Shown piece after piece: positions 1 to 5,565 of a DNA stretch of 5,565 nucleotides; the stretch's first letter is position 1; each line of letters begins with the position of its first letter. A program made the translations under genes and the position numbers. The stretch spans positions 1 through 5,565 of the forward strand of contig SKGU01000110.1 in assembly GCA_007117255.1 (NCBI GenBank), in the 5' to 3' direction. Source of the stretch: Natronohydrobacter sp. Lineage in GTDB: Bacteria; Pseudomonadota; Alphaproteobacteria; Rhodobacterales; Rhodobacteraceae. Under the pieces are notes generated by a model, which ran no database searches, was not told where the DNA came from, and saw only the letters and a list, made by a program, of their open reading frames with translations.

Positions 1-1187
1 ACACGCTGTCCCGCGTCAAACCCTCGCCGACCATCGCGGTGACCACCAAGGCCGCCGAGTTGAAAGCCGAGGGCCGCGACGTCATCGGTCTTGGCGCAGG
101 TGAGCCTGACTTTGACACGCCCCAGAACATCAAGGACGCGGCAAAAGCGGCGATTGATGCGGGAAAAACGAAATATACCGCTGTCGATGGCATTCCAGAG
201 CTGAAAAAAGCCATCTGCGCAAAGTTCAAGCGCGATAACTGGCTGGACTACACACCGGCCCAGGTGACCGTTGGCACAGGTGGCAAGCAAGTGCTCTATA
301 ACGCGCTGGTTGCCACCTTGAACGCGGGCGATGAAGTGGTGATCCCTGCCCCCTATTGGGTCAGCTACCCCGATATGGTGCTGCTGGCCGGGGGCGAACC
401 GGTGATCGCCGAAGCGACCGCCGAGACCGCCTATAAACTGACACCCGACGCGCTGGAAGCTGCAATCACACCCAAAACCAAATGGCTGATTTTCAACTCG
501 CCATCCAACCCGACCGGCGCGGGCTATACCTGGGACGAGTTGAAGGCGCTGACCGATGTGCTGCTGCGCCACCCGCATGTCTGGATCATGTCAGATGATA
601 TGTATGAGCATCTGGTCTATGATGATTTCAAGTTCTGCACCCCGGCGGAAGTGGAGCCAAGACTTTTTGAGCGCACATTGACCGTAAACGGAGTCTCCAA
701 GGCCTACGCGATGACAGGTTGGCGGATCGGCTATGCGGCAGGGCCAGTCGAGATCATCAAGGCGATGGGCAAGATCCAGTCGCAATCGACCTCAAACCCC
801 TGCTCGGTCAGCCAATGGGCCGCGGTCGAGGCACTGACCGGCCCGCAAGATTACATTGCGACCAATAACGCAACGTTCCAGCGCCGCCGCGATTTGGTGG
901 TGGGGATGCTGAACGCGGCCGAAGGGATCGAATGTCCTGTGCCCGAAGGGGCGTTCTACGTCTACCCTTCGATAGCGGACTGCATCGGCAAGACGTCGGC
1001 CGGTGGCGTCAAGATCGTCGATGATGAGGCTTTCGCAACTGCACTTCTGGAAGAAAAAGGCGTGGCCGTTGTCTTTGGCGCAGCATTCGGGACATCGCCT
1101 TGTTTCCGCGTCAGCTATGCAACTTCGGACGAAGCGCTGACCGAAGCCTGCACGCGGATTCAGGATTTCTGCGCAGGCCTGAAGTGA
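1..1187 (+). CDS. aatA: Aspartate aminotransferase (class I, PLP-dependent), 5' end cut by window edge
   Basis: This cytosolic, PLP-dependent enzyme interconverts aspartate plus 2-oxoglutarate with oxaloacetate plus glutamate. The reading frame is open from base 3 and reads TLSRVKPSPTIAVTTKAAEL, the usual N-terminal region of the alphaproteobacterial family. The GTG at 39 is therefore an internal Val codon, and the true start should lie about 15-20 bases left of the window. Numbering from that Val codon, visible motifs are GLGAGEPDFDTP (17-28), NSPSNPTG (153-160, with the PLP-contacting Asn157), SDDMYE (185-190, with Asp186 for the pyridine nitrogen), SKAYAMTGWRIGY (220-232, with Schiff-base Lys221) and FRVSY (Arg357, substrate carboxylate). 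The 394 visible residues plus about six missing ones give the normal length of about 400. It resembles subgroup Ib, some members of which also transaminate prephenate, so a second role in Phe/Tyr synthesis is possible. The gene ends convergently with mraY. Confidence 0.95.
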   Translation, partial: TLSRVKPSPTIAVTTKAAELKAEGRDVIGLGAGEPDFDTPQNIKDAAKAAIDAGKTKYTAVDGIPELKKAICAKFKRDNWLDYTPAQVTVGTGGKQVLYNALVATLNAGDEVVIPAPYWVSYPDMVLLAGGEPVIAEATAETAYKLTPDALEAAITPKTKWLIFNSPSNPTGAGYTWDELKALTDVLLRHPHVWIMSDDMYEHLVYDDFKFCTPAEVEPRLFERTLTVNGVSKAYAMTGWRIGYAAGPVEIIKAMGKIQSQSTSNPCSVSQWAAVEALTGPQDYIATNNATFQRRRDLVVGMLNAAEGIECPVPEGAFYVYPSIADCIGKTSAGGVKIVDDEAFATALLEEKGVAVVFGAAFGTSPCFRVSYATSDEALTEACTRIQDFCAGLK

Positions 1188-1198
1188 ACTGACTTGCC

Positions 1199-1227
1199 GT
1201 AGGGTGCGTGCTGAGCACGCACCCTAC
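1199..1227. repeat. Perfect 12-bp inverted repeat between convergent genes (REP-like or bidirectional terminator-like hairpin)
   Basis: The left arm at 1199-1210 (GTAGGGTGCGTG) is exactly complementary to the right arm at 1216-1227 (CACGCACCCTAC). The loop is CTGAG, whose outer C and G could pair to make a 13-bp stem with a 3-base loop. The element begins 12 bp after the aatA stop codon and ends 14 bp before the end of mraY, filling more than half of the 54-bp gap. Neither side carries a T-run, so it is not a textbook intrinsic terminator, but such a GC-rich stem could still stop or stabilise both converging transcripts. The GTAG at the foot of the stem recalls the conserved tetranucleotide of REP sequences handled by RAYT transposases. 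That link is inference, since only one copy is visible here. Confidence 0.75.
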
Positions 1228-1241
1228 ATACCACTCCGCGA

Positions 1242-2327
1242 TCAGCGGATTTTCAGCGTCGCCAACCCGATCAGCGCCAGAACCAGCGCAATGATCCAGA
1301 AGCGGATCACGATCTGCGGCTCGGCCCAACCCTTTTTCTCGAAATGATGGTGGATCGGTGCCATCAGGAACACGCGCTTTCCTGTTTTCTTGAAATACAG
1401 CACCTGAATCACGACCGAGAGTGTCTCGACGACGAAGATGCCACCCACAATGCCCAGAACGATCTCGTGCTTGATCACGACCGCGATGGCACCAAGCGCA
1501 CCACCCAGGGCAAGCGAACCAGTATCGCCCATGAACACCGCCGCAGGCGGCGCATTATACCACAAGAAGCCCAAGCCCCCCCCGGCGAGCGCCGCTGTGA
1601 AGATAAGCAATTCGCCAGCGCCGGGCACATAATGGACATCCAGATAAGACGTGAAATCCACGCGCCCCACGGCATAGGCGATCACACCCAGCGTTCCGCC
1701 CGCAATCATCACTGGCATGATCGCCAGCCCATCCAGACCATCCGTCAGGTTCACCGAATTGGCCGCACCCAGGATCACAAAAGCCGCGAAAGGCACAAAA
1801 AACCAACCCAGATTAATCAGCACTTCCTTGAATACCGGAACAGCAAGCTGTCCTGTCAGCGCGGGTGGGTGCAGATACATCGACGCAGCGCCGGCCAGAA
1901 CGCCTATTATGGCCCCCAGCAGCAGCCGCATGCGCGCAGGCACGCCTTTCACGTTACCCTTGGAAACCTTGGCCAGATCATCCGCAAAACCAATCATGCC
2001 GAAGCCGACAGTTACAAGCAGCACGATCCATACATAAGGATTATCCAGCCGTGCCCACAGCAATGTTGCCACGGTCAGTGCCGACAGGATCAGAAGCCCC
2101 CCCATCGTGGGCGTGCCGGTCTTGGTCAGCAGATGGCTTTCGGGACCATCCTCGCGGATCGGCTGGCCGTTGGTCTGACGCTTGCGCAGCAGATTGATCA
2201 GCGGCTTGCCAAACAGGAAGCCAAACACAAGCGCTGTGAAGAACGCAGCCCCCGCCCGGAACGTGATATAACGGAACAGGTTGAACCCCGGAAGGGTGTC
2301 GGCGAACTCTGTTAACCAAAACAGCAT
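1242..2327 (-). CDS. mraY: Phospho-N-acetylmuramoyl-pentapeptide-transferase (lipid I synthase)
   Basis: This integral inner-membrane enzyme transfers phospho-MurNAc-pentapeptide from its UDP carrier to undecaprenyl phosphate, giving lipid I. The 361-residue product has the usual family length and about ten hydrophobic segments, starting near residue 25 and ending with a C-terminal helix at about 341-357. Family motifs appear in order: KTGTPTMGG (69-77), the FADD aspartates Asp116/Asp117, NLTDGLDGLA (193-202), NAPPAAVFMGDTGS (258-271, with Asn258 and Asp268) and the HHHFEKKGW loop (326-334). These are the known catalytic and Mg/uridine-binding positions. The ATG at 2327 has AAGGA nine bases upstream (2337-2341) and follows the murF stop by 17 bp, so it is translated as part of the same operon. 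It is the last dcw gene here; aatA converges on it. A run of eight G lies in the coding strand at residues 249-251, and the frame is intact across it. Confidence 0.97.
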   Translation of the reverse strand: MLFWLTEFADTLPGFNLFRYITFRAGAAFFTALVFGFLFGKPLINLLRKRQTNGQPIREDGPESHLLTKTGTPTMGGLLILSALTVATLLWARLDNPYVWIVLLVTVGFGMIGFADDLAKVSKGNVKGVPARMRLLLGAIIGVLAGAASMYLHPPALTGQLAVPVFKEVLINLGWFFVPFAAFVILGAANSVNLTDGLDGLAIMPVMIAGGTLGVIAYAVGRVDFTSYLDVHYVPGAGELLIFTAALAGGGLGFLWYNAPPAAVFMGDTGSLALGGALGAIAVVIKHEIVLGIVGGIFVVETLSVVIQVLYFKKTGKRVFLMAPIHHHFEKKGWAEPQIVIRFWIIALVLALIGLATLKIR

Positions 2328-2344
2328 GATAAGAAATCCTTGAG

Positions 2345-3760
2345 CTAGCGCGAAGCCATATCGAGATTGCGCAGACCATCAACAATGCGCGACACAAAAC
2401 TGGACTTGGACCCTTTGACCAACACAACATCCCCCGGCGCGACCAGATTATGCGCGATGCTGGCCAGATCGTCCGCAACCAACACATGCCGCCCGCGCTT
2501 GCGCTGCGGCAATTTTGCGTGAAGCGCCGCCATGCGCGGGCCGACGCAATGCACAAGATCAACGGCCTGCATGGCGGGATCATCAGCAACCGCTTCATGC
2601 AAGGCGCGCTCATCCGGGCCAAGCTCCAGCATATCGCCGAGGATCGCGATGCGTCTTCCGCGACGCTCCGCCTGTGTTTGTCCCGGCGACAGACGCGCCA
2701 GCATATCGAGGGCCGCACGCAGCGAGGCAGGGTTGGCGTTGAACGCGTCATCAATCAGTGTGAAATGCAACTCTTCCACCGCATCAAGGACGATTTTCTG
2801 CCTTAATCCACGCCCGGCAGGTGGCTTCCAACGGCCCAACGCCAGTGCTGCGCGGACCAGATCAAGACCAAGTGCATCTGCGACAGCCAGACAGCCCAAT
2901 GCGTTCATGCCGAAATGCGCACCCGCATCAGACAGTCGCACAGCAAGGCGCAACTGACCGATCTGCGCGCGCAGCACAAGGGCCGCTTCGGTCTGGGTCA
3001 TGTCATGCAACTGAACATGATCCGCGCCGCTGCCAAAGGGAAGGCAAATGGCATGGGCCGCTTTCGCTGCGGCCTCAAGGATCGGGCTGGTGGGCAGATC
3101 AGGCGGATAAACCGCATGAGATTTCGGCTCCAAGCCATTGAATATACTTGCTTTCTCATGCGCAATTCCTTCGATGCTCTCGAAGGCTTCCAGATGAGCA
3201 GGCGCGATTGTGGTGATCATCGCGACATGGGGACGGGTCAACCGGGCCAGCGGTTCGATCTCGCCGGGGTGGTTCATACCGATCTCGACCACAGCGAAAT
3301 CTGCGTCCGGCTCAAGCCGCGCCAGCGTGATTGGCACCCCCCAGTGATTGTTGAAGCTGGCCTCTGCAGCATGGGTGCGCCCGAAATCCGACAGCATTTC
3401 GCGCAGCATTTCCTTGGTCGATGTCTTGCCGACAGAGCCAGTCACAGCCACGATCCGCGCCTTCGCGCGCGCACGTCCCGCCGCGCCCAGTGCCGTCAGG
3501 GCATCCATCACATCAGGCACGATCAGAAGCGGCGCATCTTCGGCCACGCCTTCGGGGAGATGCGAGACCAGCGCCGCCGCCGCCCCTTTTTCAAGCGCCT
3601 GCGCGACGAAATCATGGCCATCGCGCGCGGCTTTCAGCGCAATGAAAAGATCACCGGGTTGCAGGCTGCGCGTGTCGATGGAAATGCCATTTGCAACCCA
3701 GTCGGCAGTCGTCTGCCCGCCCGTGGCGCGCGCCGCATCTTCTGCGGTCCAGAGGCTCAT
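2345..3760 (-). CDS. murF: UDP-N-acetylmuramoyl-tripeptide--D-alanyl-D-alanine ligase
   Basis: This cytosolic, ATP-dependent Mur ligase adds the D-Ala-D-Ala dipeptide to UDP-MurNAc-tripeptide, the last soluble step before MraY. The 471-residue protein shows the three-domain Mur layout. The N-terminal substrate-binding region includes GISIDTRSLQPGDLFIAL (25-42). The central ATPase domain has the P-loop GSVGKTS (108-114), SFNNHWGVP (135-143) and EIGMNHPGEI (159-168). The C-terminal domain follows DDAFNANPASL (337-347) with GDMLELG (375-381) and VKGS (448-451). GSVGKT and DDAFNANP separate MurF from MurC, MurD and MurE. The ATG at 3760 overlaps the murE stop in an ATGA arrangement and has GGAGG seven bases upstream (3768-3772) inside the end of murE, which suggests translational coupling. 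No internal promoter is evident. Confidence 0.97.
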   Translation of the reverse strand: MSLWTAEDAARATGGQTTADWVANGISIDTRSLQPGDLFIALKAARDGHDFVAQALEKGAAAALVSHLPEGVAEDAPLLIVPDVMDALTALGAAGRARAKARIVAVTGSVGKTSTKEMLREMLSDFGRTHAAEASFNNHWGVPITLARLEPDADFAVVEIGMNHPGEIEPLARLTRPHVAMITTIAPAHLEAFESIEGIAHEKASIFNGLEPKSHAVYPPDLPTSPILEAAAKAAHAICLPFGSGADHVQLHDMTQTEAALVLRAQIGQLRLAVRLSDAGAHFGMNALGCLAVADALGLDLVRAALALGRWKPPAGRGLRQKIVLDAVEELHFTLIDDAFNANPASLRAALDMLARLSPGQTQAERRGRRIAILGDMLELGPDERALHEAVADDPAMQAVDLVHCVGPRMAALHAKLPQRKRGRHVLVADDLASIAHNLVAPGDVVLVKGSKSSFVSRIVDGLRNLDMASR

Positions 3761-5241
3761 GCCTGCGCCTCCAATGCCGCAATCGCGACAGAGGCCTGTT
3801 CGACATCATCGAAGGGATAGACCGTATCGCCCACGATCTGCCCGGTCTCATGTCCCTTGCCCGCAATCAGCAGAGCATCGCCCGGTCCCAGCGCATCAAC
3901 CGCCCGCAAGATCGCCTCCGCGCGGTCACCGACCTCATACGCGGTCGGGCAGGCTTGCAGAATCTCAACACGGATCTGGGCAGGGTCCTCGGATCTGGGG
4001 TTATCATCTGTCACATATACAACATCAGCCCCCTCAGCGGCGGCCTTGCCCATCAACGGGCGTTTGCCGCGATCGCGATCACCGCCCGCGCCAAACACGA
4101 CGATCAGCCGCCCCATCACATGCGGGCGCAGCGCTTGCAAGGCAACCTCCAGAGCCGCCGGAGTATGGGCATAATCGACAAAGACCGGCGCACCATTGGC
4201 GCGCGTGCCTGCAAGTTGCATTCGCCCCCGCACGCCTTCCAGACGCGGCAGGCGCATTGCAATCTCGGCCATATCGTCGCCGCAGGCCAGCACAAGGCCC
4301 ACAGCCGCCAGCACATTGTCGGCCTGAAAACCGCCGATCAGCGGCAGATGCTCTTGATAGACATGGCCGGCATAGGTGAAGCGAAGAGTCTGTCCAGCAC
4401 TGTCAAAACGCTGCTCCACGATCCGCAAATCACTGTCTTCCGCGCGGCCAATGGTCAGTGTGCCCTGCCCGCGCGCTTCGGCAATCGCCAGTATCTCCGC
4501 GCCTGCCGGGTCATCCATATTGATCACGGCCACACCATCGTCGGGCAGGATGCGGTCGAAAAGCTGCGCCTTGGCCGCCAGATAGGCGTCCATCGTCAGA
4601 TGATAGTCCAGATGATCCTGTGTCAGATTGGTAAAGGCCGCCGCCCGAAGCCCCACCCCGTCCAGCCGCCGCTGATCCAACCCATGCGAAGAGGCTTCCA
4701 TCGCCGCATGGCTGACCCCCGACCCCGCCATTTCAGCAAGCAACCGGTGCAGCGTGATCGGATCAGGCGTGGTATGGGCCAGGGGCGCGGAAAATGCCCC
4801 TTCAATGCCAGTCGTGCCTATATTGGCCGCCTCATGGCCCAGATGTGCCCAGATCTGGCGGGTGAAACTGGCCACCGAGGTCTTGCCATTGGTGCCGGTC
4901 ACGGCGACCATTGTTTCGGGCTGCACACCGAACCACAGCGCCGCTGCTCCGGCAAGTGCGGCACGCGGGTCTTCTGCCAGCACAAGCGCGGCCTGCGACC
5001 CTGCCAGGACATCTGCCGCAATCTCTGCACCTTCGCGGTCAGTCAAAACAGCGGCCGCCCCCATGCGCAGGGCATATTGAATGAACTCTGCCCCATGCAC
5101 GCGACTGCCGGGAAGGGCCGCAAACAAGGCCCCTTCGCGCACGAACCGGCTGTCAATTGCCAGCCCTGTGACCGTCACATTGACGCCGCGCGAGGGGCTG
5201 AGGCCAAGCGCGGACAGCGGACGGGGGAGCAATTCAGACAC
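3757..5241 (-). CDS. murE: UDP-N-acetylmuramoyl-L-alanyl-D-glutamate--2,6-diaminopimelate ligase
   Basis: This cytosolic Mur ligase adds the third stem-peptide residue to UDP-MurNAc-L-Ala-D-Glu using ATP. With the GTG start at 5241 the protein has 494 residues, close to the E. coli enzyme. Visible motifs are AIDSR and LFAALPGSRVHG in the N-terminal domain, the P-loop GTNGKT (116-121), TTPDP (157-161), SSHGLDQ (184-190), Lys224 (the carbamylated position in E. coli MurE), DYAHTP (356-361), GGDRDRGKRP, DNPR (413-416) and GKGHE (461-465). DNPR is the signature for meso-diaminopimelate rather than lysine, as expected for a Gram-negative. The frame is open further upstream to a TTG at 5292. I prefer the GTG because AGGAG lies nine bases before it, the family-like sequence (PLSALGLSPSRG) begins just after, and Lys224 and DNPR then take the E. 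coli numbering. The stop overlaps the murF start by four bases. Confidence 0.95.
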   Translation of the reverse strand: MSELLPRPLSALGLSPSRGVNVTVTGLAIDSRFVREGALFAALPGSRVHGAEFIQYALRMGAAAVLTDREGAEIAADVLAGSQAALVLAEDPRAALAGAAALWFGVQPETMVAVTGTNGKTSVASFTRQIWAHLGHEAANIGTTGIEGAFSAPLAHTTPDPITLHRLLAEMAGSGVSHAAMEASSHGLDQRRLDGVGLRAAAFTNLTQDHLDYHLTMDAYLAAKAQLFDRILPDDGVAVINMDDPAGAEILAIAEARGQGTLTIGRAEDSDLRIVEQRFDSAGQTLRFTYAGHVYQEHLPLIGGFQADNVLAAVGLVLACGDDMAEIAMRLPRLEGVRGRMQLAGTRANGAPVFVDYAHTPAALEVALQALRPHVMGRLIVVFGAGGDRDRGKRPLMGKAAAEGADVVYVTDDNPRSEDPAQIRVEILQACPTAYEVGDRAEAILRAVDALGPGDALLIAGKGHETGQIVGDTVYPFDDVEQASVAIAALEAQA

Positions 5242-5250
5242 GCGCGGACA

Positions 5251-5255
5251 CTCCT
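5251..5255 (-). promoter_or_regulatory. Ribosome binding site that decides the murE start
   Basis: On the - strand this reads AGGAG, nine bases before the GTG at 5239-5241. The in-frame TTG alternative at 5290-5292 has only a looser purine stretch (GAAGACGGG) before it and is a rarer start codon. The site lies within the 63-bp gap between the ftsI stop and the preferred murE start. Confidence 0.7.
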
Positions 5256-5304
5256 GCAGCGATAAATCGAGTTGGCGCGTGATATCCCACAAACGCGCCC
5301 GTCT

Positions 5305-5565
5305 TCAATGCCCCTGTTGGAACGCGGCGTTCGCCACATCCAGCGAAACCGGGCGCAACCCCAGCAGCGGCGCTACCCGACGTGTGATTTCGGCGGAAAC
5401 CGGCACAGCCGTCCAACCCGCCGTGCGGCGCGGTTCCGGACCGGTTGTGTCGACAGGTTCGTCCATAGTGACGATCAGCACATAGCGCGGATCATGTGAC
5501 GGAAAGACACTGGCGAAAGTCGCCAGCACCGCGTCTTTCTTGTAGCCACCACCGCGCGGATTGGG
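5305..5565 (-). CDS. ftsI: Class B penicillin-binding protein, septal peptidoglycan transpeptidase FtsI (PBP3), C-terminal end only
   Basis: Only the last 86 codons are in the window; the rest lies beyond the right edge. The visible protein starts PNPRGGGYKKDAVLATFASV, continues with FPSHDPRYVLIVTMDEP and ends LDVANAAFQQGH. The NPRGGGYKKDAVLATFASVFP stretch is what normally follows the KTGTA box of the transpeptidase domain in alphaproteobacterial FtsI. The active-site Ser, SxN and KTG motifs are all outside the window, so catalytic integrity cannot be judged. In the family the protein is anchored in the inner membrane with its transpeptidase domain in the periplasm, cross-linking septal peptidoglycan with FtsW. 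The position directly upstream of murE on the same strand is the standard dcw order and supports FtsI over another class B PBP. Confidence 0.88.
   Translation of the reverse strand, partial: PNPRGGGYKKDAVLATFASVFPSHDPRYVLIVTMDEPVDTTGPEPRRTAGWTAVPVSAEITRRVAPLLGLRPVSLDVANAAFQQGH

Noticed and set aside
1235..1249. Small inverted repeat TCCGC/GCGGA over the mraY stop codon
   Set aside because: A 5-bp stem is too short to stand out from chance at this G+C content, and it lies next to the much stronger palindrome.
1344..2315. Open frame of 323 codons on the + strand opposite mraY
   Set aside because: It is antisense to a complete mraY, and its translation is hydrophilic, rich in His, Gln and Arg, and lacks any motif. 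It is a coding shadow.
2328..2344. Possible internal promoter or terminator between murF and mraY
   Set aside because: The 17-bp gap holds most of the mraY ribosome binding site and nothing resembling a hairpin with T-run or a -35/-10 pair.
2041..2754. Open frame of 237 codons on the - strand, out of frame across the murF end and mraY start
   Set aside because: It overlaps both genes in another frame. The translation is Arg/Ser/Trp-rich and resembles nothing known, while murF and mraY are both complete without any frameshift.
2915..4379. Overlapping + strand open frames of 301 and 343 codons across murF and the murF/murE junction
   Set aside because: They run antisense to two well-supported Mur ligases and have low-complexity Arg/Pro/Ala/Ser-rich translations with no motif.
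3691..5265. Open frame of 524 codons on the + strand opposite murE
   Set aside because: It lies almost entirely antisense to a clear murE, has a biased Arg/His/Gln-rich translation with no recognisable domain, and no start signal. It is the mirror of G+C-rich codon usage.

Overview
The window looks like chromosomal housekeeping DNA from an alphaproteobacterium, most likely of the Rhodobacteraceae (Roseobacter/Rhodobacter type). This rests on the moderately high G+C content, the character of the encoded proteins (an AatA of the 'RVKPSPTIAVT' type and a MurF with 'SFNNHWGVP'), and the gene order ftsI-murE-murF-mraY. The assignment comes from recalled family features, not from a database search.

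Layout. Positions 1-1187 (+ strand) carry a class I aspartate aminotransferase gene whose first few codons lie left of the window. Positions 1188-1241 are a short gap between convergent genes, occupied mostly by a perfect 12-bp inverted repeat. The rest, 1242-5565, is on the - strand and is a piece of the dcw (division and cell wall) cluster. In transcription order it holds the C-terminal end of a class B penicillin-binding protein (ftsI, cut by the right edge), murE, murF and mraY. The genes are tightly packed: 63 bp between ftsI and the preferred murE start, a 4-bp ATGA overlap between murE and murF, and 17 bp between murF and mraY. This fits one polycistronic unit whose promoter lies right of the window.

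How the genes work together. MurE adds the third residue (meso-diaminopimelate, judging by the DNPR motif) to UDP-MurNAc-L-Ala-D-Glu. MurF then adds D-Ala-D-Ala to complete the UDP-MurNAc-pentapeptide. MraY transfers phospho-MurNAc-pentapeptide to undecaprenyl phosphate in the inner membrane, making lipid I. FtsI cross-links the finished peptidoglycan at the septum. AatA is a metabolic neighbour on the opposite strand with no evident regulatory link.

I found no mobile genes, CRISPR arrays, RNA genes or unfamiliar protein systems. All the real genes are intact apart from the two cut by the window edges, and their catalytic motifs are present. The points worth a second look are modest: the intergenic palindrome, the murE start choice, and the interruption of the usual dcw order after mraY.
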